Source of the DNA: Lachancea thermotolerans CBS 6340
Taxonomy: Eukaryota; Ascomycota; Saccharomycetes; Saccharomycetales; Saccharomycetaceae
Length of the DNA stretch: 64,000 nucleotides
Assembly: GCF_000142805.1 (NCBI RefSeq)
Contig: NC_013077.1
Span: 310,001-374,000 of the forward strand
Direction: 5' to 3'
Shown: one piece after another, positions 21,257 through 31,848 of the stretch
How positions within the stretch are numbered: position 1 is the first letter of the stretch
Layout: every line of letters starts with the position of its first letter
Made by a program: the position numbers and the translations under genes
The notes under the pieces: generated by a model
The model's input: only the letters and a program-made list of their open reading frames with translations
Databases searched by the model: none
Told to the model about the DNA's origin: nothing

Positions 21257-21772
21257 TCATATTTTACCCATGATCCTGGATGGCAGGTAAGATACGTCAC
21301 GGTGTGTCTTGGACATCAGCCCGATGGCCTGGCATCTTCTGATGGCTTTGCTCAAACGGCGCTGGTTCTTGGCAGACAGACCGGTCACGTCTCTGTGCAA
21401 GATCTTCCCAGAGGACGTCACGAACTGTGACAGGAACTCCGGGTTCGTGTACAGGTCCAGCGGGTCCACGCCATTCTTGTCAAAAAGGTCGTTGGACGAG
21501 TTTTTGGAGGAGAACTTCTTGTCAAGGTGCAGCCTTGCCAACGAGAAGTCGAAAGGGTCATAGGTAGTACCGCTCTGGAACTTTTTTACCAGTCTAGGGT
21601 CTATTCTCTTGGGCTGGGACGAAGCGGAGCCTGGGTCCCGGGCCTTCACGTTGATTTGTGACTTTTCGTTGGGAGTCAGCTTGATCTTAAAAGAGAGGTT
21701 TTGCTTAGGGATTCCAGAGGTAAAAGCCCTCTTCGGGATTGAAACATGCCAGCTAGTCCTCAGAGATAGCAT
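21257..21772 (-). CDS. RSM18: Mitochondrial small-subunit ribosomal protein bS18m (Rsm18)
   Basis: 171 residues; S. cerevisiae Rsm18 has 138, so the N-terminal region is longer here. The start ([20 protein letters not shown]) is a typical matrix-targeting peptide. The C-terminal 70 residues carry the bS18 signature LTKVTGLS-like in the form [20 protein letters not shown] followed by [18 protein letters not shown]. It is a component of the mitoribosome small subunit. Position between PKP1 and JHD1 matches the YER050C slot. Confidence 0.94.
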   Translation of the reverse strand: MLSLRTSWHVSIPKRAFTSGIPKQNLSFKIKLTPNEKSQINVKARDPGSASSQPKRIDPRLVKKFQSGTTYDPFDFSLARLHLDKKFSSKNSSNDLFDKNGVDPLDLYTNPEFLSQFVTSSGKILHRDVTGLSAKNQRRLSKAIRRCQAIGLMSKTHRDVSYLPSRIMGKI

Positions 21773-22435
21773 TGTGGTGCGTGTGATCGTATTTGGACCC
21801 TAATGTCGATGTTTTTCTGTTCGTGTTATCGACTTGGAATGCAATTATCCTGGGAAATTTTTCAATAATGATAAATCTTGTGCGATGCCACTTATGAAAT
21901 ATAACTAAAGCCTTTGGCATGGAGAGAAGTAAATCGAAAGCCGCCTCTCCCCAAAACCCGTCCTCGTAGTGATTTTGTCTCTTCAGATCCCTTGAGATTT
22001 TTGTTCATCTTTGCCCTCTGATATTCAATAATTCGACCCAACTATACCGGCGCCTACACATGTATGTAAGTTTTACATCAAGCTTCAAAGGCTTGGAAAG
22101 GCCAGAGTCATATACTATACACCCAAGCAGCCTGCTCGACCATATTCTTAAACGCTGGCGTGCTTACTTGGCATGCTTCGCATACAGCGCGCCGGGATAT
22201 TTCAGTTTTAAGTGTCCACACGATCGTGAAGACATAAAAAAACCGGGATATGTAGCCCTTTCTACCAATTACGAAAAGCGTTACCGCAATGGTGAGACAC
22301 TTCTCCGCCTACGCTTACACTTGCTCAAGCGAGCTCTGCTACTACTGTCGTACTGAGCGAAAAACATCTAAAAAATATCAGTGACATTAAAAGAGTTGGT
22401 AGATTTCCGCGAGAATCCAGCCCTTATTCTCCAAA
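21773..22435. other. Divergent intergenic RSM18/JHD1
   Basis: 663 bp. A 98-codon open frame at 22060-22356 has no recognisable family and looks like chance. Promoters for the two flanking genes are expected. No RNA gene recognised. Confidence 0.5.
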
Positions 22436-23842
22436 ATGACCAAAGATGTGTGCTCCTATTGCTCCTCGGACGGCGCAGATGGGGCAGTCTGGGTTCAGTG
22501 TGAGGTGTGCGACCAATGGGTCCACGTAACGTGCATTCCCATCAAATACCTGACAAACGAAATGAGAGAGCCATTAGACTCTTACCCAAAGCTGGCGCGG
22601 CAAATCAAGCGATTTAGCTGCTCCGCGCATGGGAGCCCAGTTCTAGAGGTCAAAAGCACAAGCAAAAAGAGAAAAATAGAACCTACAGCGCCAGCGAAGG
22701 TCGGCAAACGACAGGGCTTGCGAAAGAAGAAGCAGGTTGATTACATTTCCCTGAATGAAGGCGATGACAAGCGGCTGAAAGACGAGCACCCGCATATGCA
22801 TGCATTTCTAGCATGTTTTTCAAAATGGGAAAACAAGACCAATGTCATCGAGAGCTCCAGGCTGGAGCGCGACTTCAACGCCATCACGATTCCAATGAAA
22901 GTTCAGGACCCTGAAAATTCAGGCATGCGAATTCCTGAATATTCAGAAGGCAGAGCCTTCACAGTGGACACAGTCACTAAGTTCCTGGGTGCAGATTACC
23001 CTGTTGACGTGATGGACGTGCAGTCGCAGCAGAATTCAACCTGGTCAATGTCACAATGGAATCAATACTTTACAGAGACGGCGGCAGATGCAAGGGACAG
23101 GATACGGAACGTTATTTCGCTCGAGGTCTCTCATGTTGATCAGTTTAAGACAGGGCTGCGGCGGCCCCGTGTCGTTGAATCTCATGACCTTGTCGACCTC
23201 CTATGGGAGGAAGTGAAGGACGACATCCCGAGGCCCAAAGTCACAAAATATGTTTTGATGTCAGTGGGGAATGCGTATACCGACTTTCACTTAGATTTTG
23301 CCGGAACCTCGGTGTATTACAAGGTGATTTTCGGATCAAAGAAGTTTATTTTGTTTCCGCCCACGCCGCACAATCTTAAGGCTTACGAGAGTTGGTGTGG
23401 TAACGACCATCAAAACCTCATTTTTCTCGGCGACCAGCTGGAGCAAGGTGTCGCGATGGAGCTACGAGCAGGCGATTTGTTCATGATCCCTTCTGGGTTC
23501 ATTCATGCGGTATTCACCCCACAGGACTCGCTAGTCGTTGGGGGCAATTTTCTTACTCTCAGAGACCTTGCGACACAACTTGTGGTAACAGAAATCGAGA
23601 AGCTCACCAAGGTGCCCAAGAAATTTACGTTTCCCCAATTTGAAGCTGTAATGGGTAAAACAGCAGAGCTGACTCTACAAAAATCGGGCACTGACGAAGA
23701 TTTGGCTTTAAGCATTGAGAAAGAAGAAGCACTACTGGAATACATTAAGACACCGACGTTCAAATACAAACCTGTAAATTTTTCAACAAAGAGGGAGCTA
23801 ATATCGCAGTTTCAAAAGCATATCGAAGCTCGAAGCGATTAA
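22436..23842 (+). CDS. JHD1: Jhd1 JmjC histone H3K36 demethylase with PHD finger
   Basis: 468 residues (S. cerevisiae 492). A PHD finger occupies residues 6-63 (CSYCSSDG, then CEVCDQWVHVTC and a closing Cys/His pair). A basic segment follows (about 80-105). The JmjC domain lies in about residues 215-375, with iron ligands H285 and D287 (FHLDFAGTSVYYKV) and H357 (SGFIHAVFTP), plus the 2-oxoglutarate lysine in the YYKV motif. Jhd1 removes mono- and dimethyl groups from H3K36 in the nucleus. All ligands are intact. It fits the YER051W slot. Confidence 0.95.
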   Translation: MTKDVCSYCSSDGADGAVWVQCEVCDQWVHVTCIPIKYLTNEMREPLDSYPKLARQIKRFSCSAHGSPVLEVKSTSKKRKIEPTAPAKVGKRQGLRKKKQVDYISLNEGDDKRLKDEHPHMHAFLACFSKWENKTNVIESSRLERDFNAITIPMKVQDPENSGMRIPEYSEGRAFTVDTVTKFLGADYPVDVMDVQSQQNSTWSMSQWNQYFTETAADARDRIRNVISLEVSHVDQFKTGLRRPRVVESHDLVDLLWEEVKDDIPRPKVTKYVLMSVGNAYTDFHLDFAGTSVYYKVIFGSKKFILFPPTPHNLKAYESWCGNDHQNLIFLGDQLEQGVAMELRAGDLFMIPSGFIHAVFTPQDSLVVGGNFLTLRDLATQLVVTEIEKLTKVPKKFTFPQFEAVMGKTAELTLQKSGTDEDLALSIEKEEALLEYIKTPTFKYKPVNFSTKRELISQFQKHIEARSD

Positions 23843-23984
23843 GCGCTGGCTATTTTATGGAAAGCCAATATGCCTGGCGCCACCAAAAAGCCGTTGGGTA
23901 CTTTAACGACCGTTACGTATACAGTGATTATATTTAAATACTAAAAAGTTTTCAGAATTCAACAAGATGGGCATGGCTCGATAA

Positions 23985-24890
<906 letters not shown>

Positions 24891-25053
24891 GGGAGCGACT
24901 TTAATAATCTCTATACAGATCTCATCAAAACATTTCATTGAAAAGTATCGAATTTATTTACAGTCACGCTTTGAACTCTCTATAAACAAAGCTGGTATAG
25001 GTAAATTCTCTCTTTACTAATCTTTTCGTTAATGCCCGCAGCCGGCTGCGCAT

Positions 25054-26622
25054 TTACAGCGCAAGTCTCTTGATCTGCTCGAGTTTTTCGTTCACAGCTT
25101 TCCCAAGCTCAACCTCTGTGTTCAGGTCCAAAAGTTTCGAGTGAATTGACTGCAGAGCCTTAATGGCATTGTCTTCATCGATCACGCAGGAGATGTTGAT
25201 CTCGTTAGCACCCTGAGAAATCATCTCGATATTAATGCCTTGCTCGGCCAGGGTTGTGAACATCGTACCGGCGATACCAATAAACTGTTTCATTTGCTTA
25301 CCGACCAACGAAATAATGACAAGTTTCTTAGTGAGTTCAACTGACCCGAGCTTTTTCAGCTCCTCGACAGCCTTCTTCAGAGCTTTCGCCGAGTCGTTGT
25401 CCGGCACGGGCAAAGCCATGGAAACATGAACCTCGGAAGTAGAAATCAAATCTACAACCAGCTTGTATTTGTCCAGTGTGGTAAATATTTGGGCCAAGAA
25501 GCCGTGCGACAATGTCTTTTTATTGGAATGAATGCTGACAACGTATATGTCACTTTTGCTGGTGATGGCTGTAGCACCACGCCTCCTCTGCTCAAAGAAG
25601 GAGTTGCTCAATGTGACTGGTGGGTGAGGAGGAGTAGATTCACCCTTCTTTGCGACATTGTCAGGATAAATAACAGTGCCGTCGCCTCTAGGGTTCTGAA
25701 CGTTCTTGATTCTGATTGGAATCTTGGCTCTGATAACCTGCTCCATGGTGAATGGGTGGATAACCTCAGAACCGTAGTAGGTCAACTCGGAGGCCTCTTC
25801 TGGAGTAACGCTGGCAAGGAGTCTAGCCTGTGGCACCTTACGAGGGTCTGCTGTGAAGATACCATCGACTTCTTTCCAAACTTGAAGCTCGTCGGCGTTG
25901 AGGCCGACAGCGATCAAGGCTGCGCAAAGGTCAGTGTACCCACGACCAACACCATTCAGAAGACCCATGGGGACCAGACCAAAGAACCCAGTAATAACAG
26001 GAACGACGGGCTCGCCTTTGGCATGTAGATCAAGAACAGGTTGCAGTTTCTCCTTGAAAGCCATCACTAAAAATGTGTAGAAGCTGGTATCCAGGGTGCC
26101 CTGCCGGCATTCGTAATCGTGGGGAATAACTGAAGACAAATCCACGTACTGCGCTGGAACTCCGTGTTCGTTACACAAGGCAGCCATGAACAAGCAGCTG
26201 AGCTTCTCACCGCACGACATGACGAGATCCATTGTCCTCAGCGACACCTCGCCCAAAACTTGCGACGCATTGAGGTATTTTTCAACCAAATCTAGCTCCG
26301 CAATGGTATCTTGAATCAACTTCTTCTGCAGCTCAGGGTTGCTGATGCGCTGTTTGGCGTTCGAGATATGGTCGTCTCTCACCTTCTGCAGGACCTCAGC
26401 GAAGCTTGGGTCGCTGTTACACACTAGGTCACATGCTCTCAAAAGACGCGAAGTGGTTCCCTCGGCCTTAGTATCGCTTGAGCGCGCAGAACACACTACA
26501 GCCACGTTGTTCTTGAACTGCGTTGTGTAGACTTTCACGATTTCATCGACTATTTGCTCGGGAAATTTACCGACACTGGTCCCGCCAAATTTCTGGACGA
26601 TCCAATTTGTTTGAAGAGCCAT
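25054..26622 (-). CDS. HOM3: Aspartate kinase Hom3
   Basis: 522 residues (S. cerevisiae 527). The amino-acid kinase domain starts VQKFGGTSVGKFPE and contains GFFGLVPMGLLNGVGRGYTD. Residues about 345-520 hold two ACT domains (SDIYVVSIHSNKKT; VIISLVGKQMKQFIGIAG) that give threonine feedback. It makes aspartyl phosphate, the first step to threonine, methionine and homoserine. A Gcn4-type TGAGTCA lies 175 bp upstream. It converges tail-to-tail on CBR1. Confidence 0.97.
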   Translation of the reverse strand: MALQTNWIVQKFGGTSVGKFPEQIVDEIVKVYTTQFKNNVAVVCSARSSDTKAEGTTSRLLRACDLVCNSDPSFAEVLQKVRDDHISNAKQRISNPELQKKLIQDTIAELDLVEKYLNASQVLGEVSLRTMDLVMSCGEKLSCLFMAALCNEHGVPAQYVDLSSVIPHDYECRQGTLDTSFYTFLVMAFKEKLQPVLDLHAKGEPVVPVITGFFGLVPMGLLNGVGRGYTDLCAALIAVGLNADELQVWKEVDGIFTADPRKVPQARLLASVTPEEASELTYYGSEVIHPFTMEQVIRAKIPIRIKNVQNPRGDGTVIYPDNVAKKGESTPPHPPVTLSNSFFEQRRRGATAITSKSDIYVVSIHSNKKTLSHGFLAQIFTTLDKYKLVVDLISTSEVHVSMALPVPDNDSAKALKKAVEELKKLGSVELTKKLVIISLVGKQMKQFIGIAGTMFTTLAEQGINIEMISQGANEINISCVIDEDNAIKALQSIHSKLLDLNTEVELGKAVNEKLEQIKRLAL

Positions 26623-27199
26623 ACTTTAATATTGAGGAAGCGAAAGATTGATGAAGCTGAGTGGGCTGCAAAAAGTCCCTGTTAGCTCTCGAGAAGACTC
26701 ACGGTTACAGATTGAAGGTCTCTTCTTTTGACCTTCCGAAAATGAATAATGATTTATATAATATACATGGCGAAAAAATTTCTTTCAGCGGGCCACTGAG
26801 TCATGTTGACCATTCCACCGAGACGGTGGAACGTTAATGAACCGGCAGTTGGGAACGCTTGCTAACAGGCTTCTGGTGCTTGCTTAATTCCTCCTCTTGG
26901 TGTCTAAAATATAATTCAAGGAGCCGAAGAGCCAGTAAACACGTAGCTTGCTGCCACGCCACAGTTTTCCTCCTGGAAGTGACACTTTGTTTTTGGAACT
27001 AAACCTACAAGCAGCGGATTAAGGAACTGAAACATAGCTCATGGCAAGCACCCCGGACAGCAGATAGGGTCCAGAAATGATTTTTTTTCGTCTTAAGCAG
27101 CTCACGCCCGAGCTGTTATGCTGTACACCTCCTTTGCCATGCATGGCTTGGGAGGCTACCCTAAAAAGACTGAGGCGCACAATAGTTGTGTACGCCATT
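26623..27199. other. Intergenic: HOM3 promoter and 3' end of cytochrome b5-like gene
   Basis: 577 bp. Apart from the Gcn4 site it holds a TATATAATATA-type stretch (26754-26765), a plausible HOM3 TATA region. A 60-codon open frame at 27118-27300 overlaps the neighbour and is not supported. Confidence 0.55.
26797..26803. promoter_or_regulatory. Gcn4-type site upstream of HOM3
   Basis: TGAGTCA, extended to TGAGTCAT, is a perfect match to the palindromic Gcn4 element and lies 175 bp before the HOM3 ATG. HOM3 is a known target of general amino-acid control in S. cerevisiae. Confidence 0.7.
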
Positions 27200-27901
27200 C
27201 TATAACGACCACGAGGGTATATCGAAGTTCTCGCCTGCCATCTCTTCCGGCAAGGCCCCTAATACCACGTGCTCCATCATACTCGGGCATCGCAGCTTAA
27301 CGTAGACTAGCATTATTATGCAAACGCCCATCACGACGGCGATAGCTAGAGCGTTGAGTTCACGGCGGACTTCGGCGTCGCCCTTGTAGACACTGGGGTT
27401 TCTCGATCGCAGCTCGCCAGTGGCCCATTTAAGGTTCCGGAAGCCCAAAGGGGTCTCCGGCACATGCTTAACCCAGGTCCAGAGTTGCTCCCAGTATGAG
27501 CTGTGCTCAGGAGCGAACTCTGAGGCCTGCTGTTGTTTTTGTGGTGTCGACAGTGCTGTTGTAACTGGTCTGGCCTTCAGCACTCCGACACAAGCCCCCG
27601 AACCCAAGTCGAACATTAGGGACTCCATCGAATGGCCCACATCATCAAACTGAGCGGTAGCGTCTTTGCCCGCGAGCTTCAGCATCACCTGCGCCCCGCC
27701 GGGATGTTGTGTCAGGTATCTGGACACGTCGTAGACCGCGCCATGGATCGCAAGCCAGCAGTCTTCCGCGCTCGTATGAGTCGCCAACTCTTCCCGCGAT
27801 ATTACAGGCGGCTGTTCCAGCACAGTGTGCTCAGCCGCGCCGAGGTCCTGTTCCTCCTTTTCCAGGCAAAACCGGACTTTTTTCTGGCTCTCAAGCGGCA
27901 T
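27200..27901 (-). CDS. Cytochrome b5-domain protein with C-terminal membrane segment
   Basis: 233 residues from the ATG at 27899-27901. Residues 35-110 are a cytochrome b5 domain with both heme ligands: H66 in QHPGG and H90 in DVGHSMESL. A 75-residue linker follows. A membrane segment (about 184-202, AIAVVMGVCIIMLVYVKL) is followed by some 30 more residues, longer than the lumenal tail of Cyb5. Canonical yeast Cyb5 is about 120 residues, so this is a larger relative. It could receive electrons from Cbr1 at the ER surface; that is inference. S. cerevisiae has no gene in this slot between HOM3 and PIC2/AGE2. No specific partner reductase or hydroxylase is fused to it. Confidence 0.85.
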   Translation of the reverse strand: MPLESQKKVRFCLEKEEQDLGAAEHTVLEQPPVISREELATHTSAEDCWLAIHGAVYDVSRYLTQHPGGAQVMLKLAGKDATAQFDDVGHSMESLMFDLGSGACVGVLKARPVTTALSTPQKQQQASEFAPEHSSYWEQLWTWVKHVPETPLGFRNLKWATGELRSRNPSVYKGDAEVRRELNALAIAVVMGVCIIMLVYVKLRCPSMMEHVVLGALPEEMAGENFDIPSWSL

Positions 27902-29303
27902 CGTGCGACAGTGCAATAGGGAGTATAGTAGCTAAGATTCGATAGTAGATCTTCTTGTTGCTGCGTGGGCTTGCTTCTGGTCTTCCACGCAAGCTGGACG
28001 GTTTTGTTGATATTGAATCTTGTTTTTATCAGTACGTTATTCCTTCTTAGCGATAGCGAAAAATGCAAGAATATTGATAAATGGTCCTATTTAGGACGGA
28101 AAGTCAATGTGGAACGTGTTTTCGCTTTCAAGACGGCTAATTTTGGGTCTTCAGAGTCCGGTTTGAGTTCTATCAGTAGTCTCCTTGAATGCTAAAGTTG
28201 CTCTGGTGTTCGATATTGTCAAACCGTTATTGGAATTGTCTAATTTTTTCGGTGATTAAGGAAATATAATATTCCGAGTCCCGTCAATATAACCCCGGTT
28301 GGCGAATGGAAGGATTCTCCTGCTAGCGTCCTTCTAGTCTAGCGGAATGTAGTGCGCAACGTGTTATAGTCTGACATGTATTTAGAGTTTTTCCCGATCT
28401 GAAGTTCTAGGGTAGGGGGCCCTCCTTGTAATGAGTTTCCGGGAAGAAGAATGTTGCTCACAAGTTCGTGAGTTGGTAGCTCTGAAGGGCTGTAGTGCTG
28501 GCGGACAGGTTCATTCACGTCGCCAGCGGCCTCATTCTCTGTTCAGGGTTTAAAGCTTTGAGGTGGCTAGTAAATATAAGTGAGGTTTGTGCCATGCGTC
28601 TGCGACCTGCTCAAGTATAGTACGCTCAATCAGGAAAGAAGAGCAGTTTGGGTATTTACGAAATTGCTGTGCTCTGCTTTGTTGACTTAACTCTTGGCTG
28701 TCAAAGCTTGAGCCCGGGCTGCGAAATGAAGTGTGGCCTTGGGCTTGGCCAGAACATTTGGCATAGACACGATCCTAGCCTAAACCAAAAGGTTTCGATG
28801 CTAAACTGTCCCGTCTTCGCACTGCTCAAAATCGTAACCATCTCGGCCTGACAGCGAGAGTGTGTCTTCCACGTTCTCCGAGGGAAGGGGCGTCAAGCCA
28901 CTGGCGCAAGGGCCTTGAGGCGGGTGAAGGGTTTTTCAAAGAGCTTTCATAGCCAAGCAAGCTGAACCAGTCTTGGAGCTTTGCGGCCGGCGGTCGTGTA
29001 GCTCATAGAAACATAGGCTCTTGGAGCCCGTGTTTCGCAACCGCTCATTTAAGAGGACGGCCGTCTCAGGTTAGCCAACGTGGATTCTAAATGATATCTA
29101 ACAGACCTGTAAGTCCTCCGCGATCATTATTACCAACTAGAAGCCTCTGGTCTGTGGCTTGACAGTGATTGCTCGTTCCCTCGAAGCGATGACACCGCGA
29201 AACATTGTATCCACGTGACTGTAATGTATATTATCGCTATTTGATCGATATCATGTCAAACTTCCTCTGGAAACTGCAAAAATCTGGTAGTCGCATTGGT
29301 CCA
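27902..29303. other. 1.4 kb gap without a recognisable gene
   Basis: This is the longest stretch without a supported gene. It must include the promoters of the cytochrome b5-like gene and of AGE2. Open frames at 27965-28195 and 28648-28851 are short, unconserved and start poorly. No tRNA, LTR or snoRNA signature was found. A small palindrome CTCACAAG/TTCGTGAG lies near 28457-28472 and a G/C run GGGTAGGGGGCCCTCC near 28413. Confidence 0.5.
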
Positions 29304-30128
29304 ATGAGCTCGCCAGCGATCAAGAAGGCTCTGGCAGCTTTACTACGCGATCCAAATAACAGCACATGTGCCGATTGCAAGACTGCAGGCCACCCTAGAT
29401 GGGCTTCATGGTCTCTAGGTGTCTTTATATGTATAAAGTGCGCTGGGATTCACCGCTCTTTGGGCACGCATATCTCAAAGGTCAAATCGGTGGACCTGGA
29501 TACCTGGCAGGAGGAGCACATGCGCAAAGTGGTTGAGTTCGGGAACAACGCTGCCGCAAACGCGGTTTACGAGTGCAAACTGTCAGGAAATCACACGCCT
29601 GAAGCGTCCAAGATCGCTGACTTCATAAGGAACAAATATGAGCTAAAGAAGTGGATTGGCAACGCCGCTGAGGTTTCTGCTCCTCCATCGCGCCCAAAAA
29701 CGGTCGAGAAGAAGCCACAGGTCGCGCAGCAAGCGCACGGATCGCAGACTTCCCTCGTTTCACAGACCAGCAGTGCCCCAAGCCGATCCGCAACCTCATC
29801 GCAAGTCGACTTGAACCTGGCGTCTCCATCAGTGGCCTCGAGAACCACCTTGAATGCAGCTGCGAGGGAGCCAAGCGGCAGGCCGGACCTCAAGAAATCG
29901 ATATTGTCGCTGTACTCGAGGCCCCGGACTTCAACAGCCAGCGTCGCCAGCGGAGCCAGCAACGCGAGCTTCTCGAGCTCCACGGGAACGCCAAGTATCG
30001 CGAGCAACTCCACCCCGGCCGCAGGCTACCCGCTGCCGGGCGCTAGCTTCTCACTGCCCGCCCAGACCAACACCACATCCAGCGCGTCGCTAGAGGACAA
30101 CGACTTGTTCAAGAATGTGTGGTCGTGA
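29304..30128 (+). CDS. AGE2: Age2-like ARF GTPase-activating protein
   Basis: 274 residues from the ATG at 29304, which aligns with the S. cerevisiae start (xxPxKKALxALLRDPxNS); an in-frame ATG at 29253 would add 17 residues. The ArfGAP zinc finger is complete: CADCKTAGHPRWASWS, then FICIKCAGIHRSLG and the arginine finger in HRSLGTHIS. The C-terminal 140 residues are Ser/Thr/Ala-rich and disordered. Age2 stimulates GTP hydrolysis on Arf1 at the trans-Golgi, together with Gcs1. It fits the YIL044C slot and converges on PIC2. Confidence 0.94.
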   Translation: MSSPAIKKALAALLRDPNNSTCADCKTAGHPRWASWSLGVFICIKCAGIHRSLGTHISKVKSVDLDTWQEEHMRKVVEFGNNAAANAVYECKLSGNHTPEASKIADFIRNKYELKKWIGNAAEVSAPPSRPKTVEKKPQVAQQAHGSQTSLVSQTSSAPSRSATSSQVDLNLASPSVASRTTLNAAAREPSGRPDLKKSILSLYSRPRTSTASVASGASNASFSSSTGTPSIASNSTPAAGYPLPGASFSLPAQTNTTSSASLEDNDLFKNVWS

Positions 30129-30332
30129 TCCGTTCCTGCGGCTGCTGGAGGCATCCAACACTGTGCAGCGCTACGTACTTGAAATAAAGATAAACGACCA
30201 ATGACAGCGGGAGCTCGAGAAAAATGCGATCTTGGGTGCTTATCTTGACGTTGGAATATATGTGATATAAAGTATATGAAGGCGGAGGGGTTGTCGCTGT
30301 TGTTATTGTTGCTGGCGCTCGTGATAAACATA

Positions 30333-31259
30333 TCAGCCGGTGGTTGGCAGGCCAACGGTGGCCTTGAAAGAGTCGTAGATCAACCACTGGAAACTCGTGA
30401 GAGTGCCGATCATGAGGATTCTGACCGCAAGCCCGTTCCACAGGCCCGGGAAGCCGATCTTGGCGTAGATGCGCGAGGTGGCCTCCATCATGGACTCGCC
30501 CTTCTTGCGCTCGTTGTTGACCTTGGACACCATCACGTCCGCCGGGTGCGAGACCACGGCGCACAGAATGCCGGCCAGGTAGCCGCCCGCGAACGAGACG
30601 CCGATCTGGCCCAGCTGCGACATCTCGCGCTTGGGCGTGGGCAGGCGCGCGTAGATCATCTCGACGATGCGCTCGAAAGATGTGAACTTACACATGGTGT
30701 AGGGGATCTGGCGGCACCACAGCGGCGTGATGCCCTTGTAGAGACTGGCGAAGCCCTCGGCGCCCACCATCTTGCTGTAGGCCTCAAAGACGTTGCGCGC
30801 GAACGGAGGCGGCACGGCGGTCTGCTGACGCACCTTGATGGCCTCCCAGGGACACAAGAAGAGGTCGGCGATGAACTCCGCGGACGCGGACGCGGCCAGG
30901 AAGATCCCGGTGCGGTACTGGTGCGCGGTTTCCGGCGACACCAGCTGCGAGTACTGGTGCTTGAAGAACTCGTAGCCGCCGTACTTGAACGCGCCCTGCA
31001 GCGAGTACCCGATCGCCGTGGCGCCGACGCCGGTGAAGATCTTGCCGACGCCGCCCTCGGTCTTGATGATCTGGCGCCAGCCCTCGAGGTTCGACTTGTA
31101 CAGCGAGGAGTCTACTTGTCTTCTACATTTGACGAGGTCGAGCGGCGTGACCGCGGAGTGCGTGGGCCCGCACGCGACGAGGCCGCCGATCGTGCACGCC
31201 GCGTAGTAGTCAGGGGAGTATAGCTTGGGCGAGTTGAAAATGGACGAGTTTTGCGACAT
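30333..31259 (-). CDS. PIC2: Mitochondrial phosphate/copper carrier Pic2
   Basis: 308 residues from the ATG at 31257-31259 (S. cerevisiae 300); open sequence continues upstream to 31442 but is unconserved. Three mitochondrial-carrier repeats are visible, with signature PxD/E-x-x-K/R motifs [12 protein letters not shown] (repeat 1), [12 protein letters not shown] (repeat 2) and [12 protein letters not shown] (repeat 3). It imports phosphate, and in S. cerevisiae also copper, into the matrix. The gene is very GC-rich compared with neighbours such as AGE2. Three CACGTG boxes lie 207-247 bp upstream. Confidence 0.95.
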   Translation of the reverse strand: MSQNSSIFNSPKLYSPDYYAACTIGGLVACGPTHSAVTPLDLVKCRRQVDSSLYKSNLEGWRQIIKTEGGVGKIFTGVGATAIGYSLQGAFKYGGYEFFKHQYSQLVSPETAHQYRTGIFLAASASAEFIADLFLCPWEAIKVRQQTAVPPPFARNVFEAYSKMVGAEGFASLYKGITPLWCRQIPYTMCKFTSFERIVEMIYARLPTPKREMSQLGQIGVSFAGGYLAGILCAVVSHPADVMVSKVNNERKKGESMMEATSRIYAKIGFPGLWNGLAVRILMIGTLTSFQWLIYDSFKATVGLPTTG

Positions 31260-31709
31260 CAGTGCGGAGTGGGGACGGGGACGAGAACGCGGCTCGAGTG
31301 GATGAACCGGGAGACGACCCGGAAGCTGCCTGGGACGCTCGCTTATATAGTCGCGGAGTTGCGAGCGCACCATTCGCAACCGAAGCGTAATCCCGCAACC
31401 GGGCCGGGCGTCGCTGCGTACGACGCGCGGGGGGAGCAACAAAGGCGTGGACGCCGCATCCGAGTCACGTGCACTCTATCACCCTATACACGTGCTTCAC
31501 ACGTGCCTCTAATCACCCTGCACGTCGCATGCGCGCTCGGGTCTTGGCATTCCGACGGTCGCGTTCCACGGCGCGTTCCCGCTTCTGCTGCACCGCCGTG
31601 CGGCCCTTCGAATCTTAAACCTCTTCTTGTATTATGTATTACTATTTATTACCCTGAGTCGTAAGCATTATTAGCATATCGCGTGGCGGCCGTGCGCGGC
31701 CGCTGGCCC
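31260..31709. other. PIC2 promoter region
   Basis: 450 bp between the PIC2 start and the end of the small gene. It is GC-rich in the first 200 bp. It contains three CACGTG boxes described separately. No further gene. Confidence 0.55.
31466..31505. promoter_or_regulatory. Three CACGTG E-boxes upstream of PIC2
   Basis: CACGTG at 31466-31471, 31489-31494 and 31500-31505. Their spacings are 23 and 11 bp, about two turns and one turn of the helix. Pho4 and Cbf1 both bind this core; flanking GC-type bases are compatible with Pho4, which would suit a phosphate carrier. Binding is inferred. Confidence 0.5.
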
Positions 31710-31826
31710 TCACAACAGAGGCACCACGCCTCTGTACCGCGTCATCGTCGCCTTGTGCGCGCGCATGTAGAACAGGCAGATCACCGCCAGGATGGAAAAG
31801 TAGACCTCCAGATCGTGCATTATCAT
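31710..31826 (-). CDS. 38-residue single-span microprotein (YER053C-A position)
   Basis: A 38-codon frame reading MIMHDLEVYFSILAVICLFY... and ending RGVVPLL before TGA; a second ATG two codons in gives 36 residues. It has one hydrophobic segment (about residues 8-21) followed by a basic tail (MRAHK, TRYR), the profile of a tiny type II or tail-exposed ER protein. In S. cerevisiae the 37-residue ER protein YER053C-A lies between PIC2 and GIP2 on the same strand, and this frame has exactly the same neighbours and orientation. I could not compare the sequences directly, so orthology is by position, size and topology. Confidence 0.72.
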   Translation of the reverse strand: MIMHDLEVYFSILAVICLFYMRAHKATMTRYRGVVPLL

Positions 31827-31829
31827 TAA

Positions 31830-31848
31830 TGTGTGTGTGTGTGTGTGT
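31830..31848. repeat. (TG)n microsatellite
   Basis: Nine TG units plus one base, just upstream of the small minus-strand gene, probably in its 5' leader or promoter. Confidence 0.95.

Noticed and set aside
22060-22356. 98-codon plus-strand open frame between RSM18 and JHD1
   Set aside because: No recognisable domain, odd composition, and it sits in a divergent promoter region; likely chance.
31260-31442. 61-codon N-terminal extension of PIC2
   Set aside because: No homology to carriers, very GC-rich, and the conserved start [19 protein letters not shown] gives the family length.
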